From assembly GCF_028502605.1 (NCBI RefSeq), contig NC_079234.1:3410001-3474000 (forward strand): a DNA stretch of 64,000 nucleotides. Reading direction: 5' to 3'. Both the position numbers and the translations under genes were made by a program. Shown piece after piece: positions 57,989 to 64,000 of the stretch. The stretch is from Trichoderma breve. Taxonomy: Eukaryota; Ascomycota; Sordariomycetes; Hypocreales; Hypocreaceae. The notes beneath the pieces are model-generated. The model did no database searches, had not been told where the DNA came from, and saw only the letters and a list, made by a program, of their open reading frames with translations. Position 1 is the stretch's first letter; each line of letters starts with the position of its first letter.

Positions 57989-58565
57989 TTGGACTCTCCT
58001 GGTTTGTTGCACAAGCATGAAGCATCTAGGAATTTATTCGCAACAGAGGATTCGATATTTTGTTTTCTACTTTGGTTTCAAGGTCTTCATGACGAGATAT
58101 CAGACAATGGGAATACTATCTCTCTAACATCTGGAGATTTCAAAGTATCGCACTGCACATAAAAAATGGACTAATGCCATAGCTATGATTTACAACATTT
58201 TAACATATAATTTCTACTACTATCATAATGCCTTCTTAGTTGTTGAAGATGAAGATATATAGTATATCTGTTAGTGGTGACCGGCTGTGCTCGGCCCAAG
58301 AGCCGGAATTCCCCCACCAGGCACAAAGCGCTCCACGTTCCCCACCATCGGATCACAGCTGCATCTTTTCGGCCTCGAGTGGTTCGTTCTTCCGAATTTC
58401 CCACCTTTTGCTGCGTAATCAAACCGCCCATAGATCGTTTCCTCTCTCTCCGGTTGCGCCCTGGAGCTTTCGCCGAGCTGCCGCTATCAATTCGTCAAGT
58501 TCTCGTGCTATCGATCCCCCCCTCTGCGATTAGAGCAACAGCCCTAGATAGCATCGACCATTTCG
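57989..58565. other. intergenic, IBA57 promoter side
   Basis: 3' flank of the regulator gene and upstream region of IBA57. No further gene is supported. Confidence 0.5.
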
Positions 58566-59738
58566 ATGGCCTCGGCGCCAATCTTTCGAAGCCTCTCGAG
58601 GCGCCCCTTGTTGCACGACTTCTCGCCGAATCTCGTCTGCCGCAATTGCAAGCTCCAGCGTCGCCAATTTGCGTCTGCTCGGCCTCCAGCTGCGGGCTTG
58701 GCTGCTTTGTCCTCGAGGCAGCTGCTCTCTGTGACTGGTCCCGATGCGGCCAAGTTTCTACAGGGAATAATTACCGCCAACGTCGTCTCTAGCAAGGGCG
58801 AGCCTCGAACCGACGCCTTCTACACGGGGTTTCTGAATGCGACAGGAAGGGTGCTGCACGATGTCTTTATATACCCAGTTCGGGGTGACCCGGCGCAAGA
58901 GGGGGACGGCTTCTTGATCGAGGTGGATGCGGCGCAGATCAACGCGCTGTCAAAGTATATCAAGCGGTACAAGCTCAGGGCCAAAGTAGCCTTCCGAGCA
59001 ATAGATTCGGGAGAAATATCTGTGTGGCATGCGTGGAACGACACTCCCGGTTCGCAGCTCAACATCGCACCGAACGAATCTAGAATTGTCTACGAAGACC
59101 CTCGAGCGCCTGGTTTGGGATACAGAATCATCCAGCTTGCGGGCCAAAAGGCGCCAGAGGTGGACATTGACCAGACGACCGAAGATGCATACACGATTCG
59201 TCGATATCTACACGGCGTCGCAGAGGGCCAGGACGAGATCTTGCGCGAACAGGCTCTACCTCTCGAGAGTAACATGGAGTTCATGAACGGCGTCGACTTC
59301 CACAAGGGCTGCTACGTAGGCCAGGAGCTGACCATCCGCACCAAGCACCGCGGCGTGGTCCGCAAGCGCATCCTGCCCTGCGTCATCTACGACAAGGCCA
59401 AGGCGGCTCCCCCGAGCCTCGTCTACGAACCCGAGAGCGGCTCCCCCGAGACGCTGACGGCGGACATGATTCCCGCTGAAACTAGCATCGGGCGGTCCGG
59501 CAAGCGAGGCCGCAGCGCCGGCAAGTGGCTTCGCGGGGTGGGCAACATTGGGCTGGGGCTGTGCCGTCTGGAGATTATGACGGACGTGGTGCTGCCGGGG
59601 GAGCAGGCGGCGGCGACGTTCAAGGATGGCGATGAGTTTGAGCTGGAATGGGGAGAGGAGGATAACAAGAGCGGCGTCAAGGTCAAGGCCTTTGTTCCGG
59701 AGTGGCTGAGACGGAGGCTGGATGAACAGCACCAGTAA
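58566..59738 (+). CDS. iba57: mitochondrial iron-sulfur assembly factor Iba57 (Caf17)
   Basis: GcvT-family folate-binding-like protein that helps build [4Fe-4S] clusters for mitochondrial aconitase and radical-SAM enzymes. Single exon, 390 residues from ATG 58566. The N-terminus MASAPIFRSLSRRPLLHDFS then RRQFASARPP is an import presequence. Family markers: LLSVTGPDAAKFLQGIITAN, YTGFLNATGRVLHDVFIYP, the hallmark FHKGCYVGQELTIRTKHRG, and RKRILPCVIYD after it. The Cys in KGCYVGQE is present. The length agrees with fungal orthologues. It is convergent with LYS2, 565 bp apart. Confidence 0.95.
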   Translation: MASAPIFRSLSRRPLLHDFSPNLVCRNCKLQRRQFASARPPAAGLAALSSRQLLSVTGPDAAKFLQGIITANVVSSKGEPRTDAFYTGFLNATGRVLHDVFIYPVRGDPAQEGDGFLIEVDAAQINALSKYIKRYKLRAKVAFRAIDSGEISVWHAWNDTPGSQLNIAPNESRIVYEDPRAPGLGYRIIQLAGQKAPEVDIDQTTEDAYTIRRYLHGVAEGQDEILREQALPLESNMEFMNGVDFHKGCYVGQELTIRTKHRGVVRKRILPCVIYDKAKAAPPSLVYEPESGSPETLTADMIPAETSIGRSGKRGRSAGKWLRGVGNIGLGLCRLEIMTDVVLPGEQAAATFKDGDEFELEWGEEDNKSGVKVKAFVPEWLRRRLDEQHQ

Positions 59739-60303
59739 TGAGCATAGATTTGGTGTGTGTATTACTACTACTATGAGGCAGCATGTTTCATGTGTGTACG
59801 AATCATGTACGATATTTGGACGGAAGACAATGAATGATACAACCTTGCTTTGGACCAGAGGTGGCTGTTTACAGTGCGATTAAACGTGTTGGCGCACCCG
59901 CAGAAGTATACAGGCCTGGAATAACACCCAATCTGCCAATCAGGCTTTCCAGATTATTTCTCAAGCTCTAATCCAAGGCCCTCGATAATTTCCCATAATA
60001 CTATAATGCATCTTCTGGCATCCTTTCTTTGGGTATTGGGCCGGCACTACAAAGGCAGAGAAAGAATAGTTAAATATTTTGTCTCATCAAAAATCTGATC
60101 TAGGACATTGAGGCGAAAAGGGAGTATATGAAGACTTCATATATCGCTTGCAACAAAGCAGTATAGACACAAATGTGATGCCTTATTCGTAAATTCAAAA
60201 GGTCTCTTATGCCCAATATTTAACTTTTTCTTATGTTCTCTGACCTATCGACACATATTTTTCACTATCCACATTTTTCGACTTTTGTTCTCGTTCCCTC
60301 TCC
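59739..60303. other. convergent intergenic region IBA57 / LYS2
   Basis: A/T-rich tail-to-tail spacer with 3' UTRs. No coding signal. Confidence 0.5.
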
Positions 60304-63300
60304 TCATGCTGTACCACCACGGCCTCCAACACCCCATTTCGCCTGCGCCTCGACAACACCAGCCTTGATAGGCGGCAGCTCCCTACCCCGTCCAGTCGGC
60401 CACGCCAGGAAGTTGGTTTCGGCGAGGTACCTCAAGAAGCGACCAACAGCTTCCCTGCTAATGCCCTCTCCAGCACTCTCATCGACGCCTGTCCACCGGT
60501 CTGCATCGGCCTTGAGGACAGCAACAGCATTGCGGTCATCTAGTTCCGGAGCGCGAGTGTTTGTGGGGAGATTATTCGTCGCCATGTGGAAAAGAGGCAT
60601 CAGGGCGCTCTGTTCCGCGTCCTTCTGAAGAGGACCCTCCGAGACAAAGGTCTCGAGCTGGGCCTTCCAGTGATCGTAATCCACTTCAGGGACATCGTAG
60701 CCGTAGTAGCTCAGAATGGAAAGATACTCGTTCATGCGCAGGCGAGGATGGGCAGTGACGTGGATGACGTGGACACCGACATCGTTGCTGCCACTGTTTG
60801 CGGGTTCGGCCGGGACGGAGTTCAAGCTGGCTGCGACGACGACGACTGAGACGTGATTTACTGGTACGGCATTGACGCTGTTTACTATGTGAGGACGGCT
60901 AGACAGCTGGATACAGCCCTTGAGCATGCGGATGAGGAAATCGTCGTTGTTGACGACACCGGTGGTAGCGTCTCCAAGGATGTAGCCAGGTCGGACGACA
61001 GATCCGAGGAGGCCGCGTCTGCCAGCCTCGCGGACGAGCTGTTCAGATACCTGTGGTCCATCAGCATGAATGTTACTTTGCAGAAAGAGGTCTGCAGAGG
61101 CTACTTACCCATTTGGTCTGGCCGTATCCGGTGCCGAGACCCGTAGAACTACCTTTGAGATCATCTGCTTCCATGACAGCTCCTTGTCCAGACTTGGTCT
61201 GCTCATGTGACAAGTCAATATAGTGATCCGTGTCTAGAACACTTGTCGAGCTAACGAATGAGAAAAGTTTAGGCTTGCCCTGGTTACAGAGCCGCAGGGC
61301 ATCGATTGTTGATAGAACATTGCTACGCTCCAGATGCTTATACTGCTTCACCCAGTGGACGAGGGCGCCGTTATGGATAACCACATCAACAGTGTCGCCA
61401 AGCATCTTCCAAGTGTCATCATCAACTCCAAGACGCGGCTGTGCCAGGTCACCAATGACTGCACTGAGCCTGGTGGCCCAAGAGTCCTGCCATACTCCGT
61501 ATCCGCGGAGTGACTTCTGGAGCCGCTCGAGGGCGGCCGGGACACCCTTTGTTCCACGGACATGGGCGATCACGTGTACATTCTCACGCTCGAGCAAGTC
61601 CTTGACGATGAAGGAGCCCAGGAAGCCCGTGGCACCAGTCACAAAGACGGTCGTCTTGCTTGCCGGTGAGAGTGCCGCAGGGTCCGCCGTCTGATATTTG
61701 GCGTCGAGGCTACCGAGAAGCTTTTCGAGTGACTGGGCATATGCGGCCTCGACATCCTCCGTCACTTCCGAGTCGCCCTTGCCCTCACGCAGGCGGTCAA
61801 TCTGGGTGCTAAGAGCCCTGAGGGATGAGTTCGAGTACAGTGTGCTGATGGACACGTTGGCCCCCAGGTTCTTGCGGAGAGTGAGAAGAAGCTGCTGGGC
61901 AAGCAGACTGTGCCCACCACTTTCAAAGAAATCAGACTCGGGATGCAGAGTCTTGGCGTTCAGACCATTGACCAGGGTTGCCCACAGCTCTGCCAGTTCC
62001 TTTTCGGTGCTGCTGAGCGTTTCCCATCTCTTCAGATCCTCCTCTGAAGCCTCTTCCGAGATCAAGGCCGCATCCGGGAACGGCAGGTTTGGGCTGTCAA
62101 CCTTGCCGTTGGGGTTCAAAGGCATCTTCTTTAGGAAGATGAAATAAGTCGGGATAGCGTGAACGGGCAATCGAGACTTGAGATGATCCCGCACCTCCGG
62201 TTGCATTGGCCGGTAGCGCTTGGAATACACGGTGACGGGCCCGATCTCGGTACCTTGATCCTCAGTGTCTTCCAGGCCGCGTTCTGCTAGCCACTTGAGC
62301 CACTCTTGGTCTTCGGGGACAATGTAGCTGACCAGTGTGGGCTCTTCGTTCCGATCTCTTCGAAGCAGAGTCTTACACTCGCGGACTAACTGGTGTCCTC
62401 TCAGGTTGCTATCAATCTCATTGAGCTCGATGCGGAAGCCACGAACTTTGACTTGATCATCAGCTCTGCCTGTAATAGCGGTATTACCAGAATCGTCCAA
62501 AAAGTGTCCCAAGTCGCCGGTCCTGTAGATTCTGTCCCGTGGGCCTTTGTAATACTTTCTCCAGGGCTCGTTGGCGTGGTCGGCAACTTTGTTGTCAGCC
62601 TCCACCCACTTCTGGTTGTCGACGAACCAGTTGTCGAGGAACTTTTCTTTGGTTTTCTCCGGGTCGTTCAGATATCCGTAAAGTAGAATGTTAGCAGGAC
62701 GCTTTCAAAAAAGAAAGGGGAAAACTTATCTCAGCTAAACCTGCTGCTCTCAACATAACCTCACCGACCTCACCGACGCCGCAAAGCTTGGTAATATCAT
62801 CCCGCTTGACTATGAGGAGTTGGACGTTCTCGATACCCTTTCCGGCAGGAACAATATCGCCAAATTTATCCAATGCATTTGGATCTTCGGCGTGACTCTT
62901 GATATGGTAGTATGATACGCTGCGGCTCGTCTCAGTGGTACCATACGCGGCGCAAATGTCCGCGTTGGGCGCCAGCTTGCGGAGAGAAGCGCAATCCTTC
63001 TTAGTCAGAATATCGCCAACGTAAAGAACCCACTTCAATGAAGGGAACTCTGCCTTGGCACCGCCGCACAAGATTTGACCCATGGCGGGCGTCAAATGGA
63101 CCGCATTGGGCTTGTGATCGCGGAACCACTCAGCCAACTTTTCGTGGGCGATGTTCTCGCGAGCAGGAATAATGAGCTCTCCGCCCATGAACATTGGACT
63201 AAAAATGTCTCTCTGGATAGGATCATGGCTTATACCACTGTTATTGGTTAGCAGAGCTTATGCCGGGCATCATTTGGTGGGGTTTACCTTAGACAGGCAA

Positions 63301-64000
63301 ACTTCGTGTCCGAAGTCCAATTGAAAGTCTTGGCCATCCATGGGAAGTACTTGGCTAAGCTGTAATGTCTGCCCAAAACGCCCCTGAAAATAGTTAGCTA
63401 ATGCCCAAACTTGGAGAGTTGCCGGATCTCGTACTTGGGCGTGGATGTCGTGCCACTGGTAAAGCTGAGGATACTTGTTGAGTCTGGTCCCACCAGAACA
63501 TCCGGAGGTGCTGATGCTTTGTTTTCAGTGTCGGTAAAGACTTCCTTCCCGTCAACCTCGCCTCCGGTAAGGTGGCCATCGTCGCTCACCCGTAGCTCGG
63601 GTACTCGTATCTTGAGAGATAATTCTTCGTCAATGTACTTCTGGACACGCGGCGCAAAAGTACCATTCTCGTCCCTGGCTCTGCCAATTGTGATTAGGGC
63701 CTTTGGTTGTGAGACTTCGAGGTAGATCTGTTGTCTCGCCGGGGGGTACGCGGGATCTAGGACGGTAATGGTGGCACCGGCAGCAAGGGTTCCCATGAAG
63801 GCGATGATGAGTTCGACGGAACGGTAGGCAAAGATCATTACGACATCGCCATTGGTGATACCAGCTTCATGGAGCTGGTTGGCCAAGATATTGGAAGCCT
63901 CGTAGATCTGCTTGTAGGTATATCTCCTCTCGGGCGTGGTGGAGGAGGCCGTTTCCGTAACGCAGGGCGCATCGGGATGCTTCAAAGCATTCTTGTGGAA
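60304..64000 (-). CDS. lys2: alpha-aminoadipate reductase Lys2 (5' end outside window)
   Basis: NRPS-like enzyme of fungal lysine biosynthesis: it adenylates alpha-aminoadipate, loads it on a phosphopantetheine arm and reduces it to the semialdehyde with NADPH. Exons in the window: 63435 to beyond 64000, 63288-63383, 62730-63237, 61109-62677 and 60304-61050, giving 1162 residues. The adenylation domain shows [42 protein letters not shown] and [16 protein letters not shown]. The carrier domain has [16 protein letters not shown] (Ser arm site). The reductase domain has [19 protein letters not shown] and [14 protein letters not shown], then [14 protein letters not shown]. The stop is TGA at 60304-60306. 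The intron at 62678-62729 has AT-AC ends; the others are GT-AG. The missing N-terminal part should be outside the window. Activation by a phosphopantetheinyl transferase (Lys5 type) is known for the family. Confidence 0.95.
62678..62729 (-). other. AT-AC intron in lys2
   Basis: 52-nt intron starting ATAAGT and ending TTTAC, with a TGCTAAC branch site (62690-62696) 12-13 nt before its end. Removing it gives [19 protein letters not shown] in frame. No GT-AG choice keeps this conserved stretch. Confidence 0.85.

Noticed and set aside
60304..64000. Reading lys2 as a secondary-metabolite NRPS
   Set aside because: The adenylation, carrier and thioester-reductase order is shared, but residues throughout match aminoadipate reductase, so it is assigned to primary lysine biosynthesis.

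Overview
The window looks like a chromosome segment of a filamentous ascomycete, most likely Sordariomycetes/Hypocreales and perhaps Trichoderma or a close relative. The signs are short GT-AG introns of about 50-110 nt with CTAAC/CTAAT branch sites, CT-rich leaders, a canonical Zn2Cys6 regulator, a Ste12 regulator with C-terminal C2H2 fingers, and an LYS2 aminoadipate reductase. The genus is inferred from gene style, not from a database match. Exons were assembled by hand from splice sites and reading phase. All multi-exon models that are complete in the window sum to a multiple of three.

Layout. 1-1.6 kb: 5' end of an alpha-actinin gene running off the left edge. 3.2-4.9 kb: a GIY-YIG-like/zinc-finger/Myb protein. 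5.2-5.5 kb: a U6 snRNA gene split by two introns. 6.2-9.8 kb: mitochondrial genes (ribosomal protein bL19m, a divergent helical-repeat protein, a cysteine synthase-like enzyme). 10.4-13.3 kb: a RING/ZZ/SH3 protein. 14.2-16.2 kb: a TIP30-like Rossmann protein and a mitochondrial enoyl-CoA hydratase. 17.4-19 kb: an F-box-like ankyrin protein. 19.7-20.8 kb: the ribosome-biogenesis factor FAF1. 21.4-23.6 kb: Ste12. 23.6-33.5 kb: about 10 kb with no gene I can support. 33.5-41.9 kb: coronin and the anillin-like Bud4. 43.7-48.1 kb: HIS6, a beta-trefoil-like unknown and an APC-family permease. 50.9-58 kb: an Old Yellow Enzyme homologue, an MFS transporter and a Zn2Cys6 regulator, which may form a small detoxification or metabolite module. 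58.6-64 kb: IBA57 and LYS2 (convergent; LYS2 runs off the right edge).

Functional themes. Several products act in the cortical actin/septum system (alpha-actinin, coronin, Bud4), and Ste12 controls mating and invasive growth in related fungi. A second group is mitochondrial (bL19m, the PPR-like protein, cysteine synthase-like enzyme, enoyl-CoA hydratase, IBA57). A third is amino-acid biosynthesis (cysteine, HIS6, LYS2). Nothing suggests these form one operon-like unit.

Most notable observations: a U6 gene whose 35-nt catalytic core is an isolated exon between two spliceosomal introns, with a tRNA-type B box inside intron 1; an intron in LYS2 that can only be read with AT-AC ends; a frame-neutral 84-nt zinc-finger exon in ste12; a GIY-YIG/GATA-like/Myb fusion; an Old Yellow Enzyme homologue with changed flavin and active-site positions; an out-of-frame upstream ORF overlapping the start of the MFS gene; and the 10-kb gene-free interval upstream of ste12.
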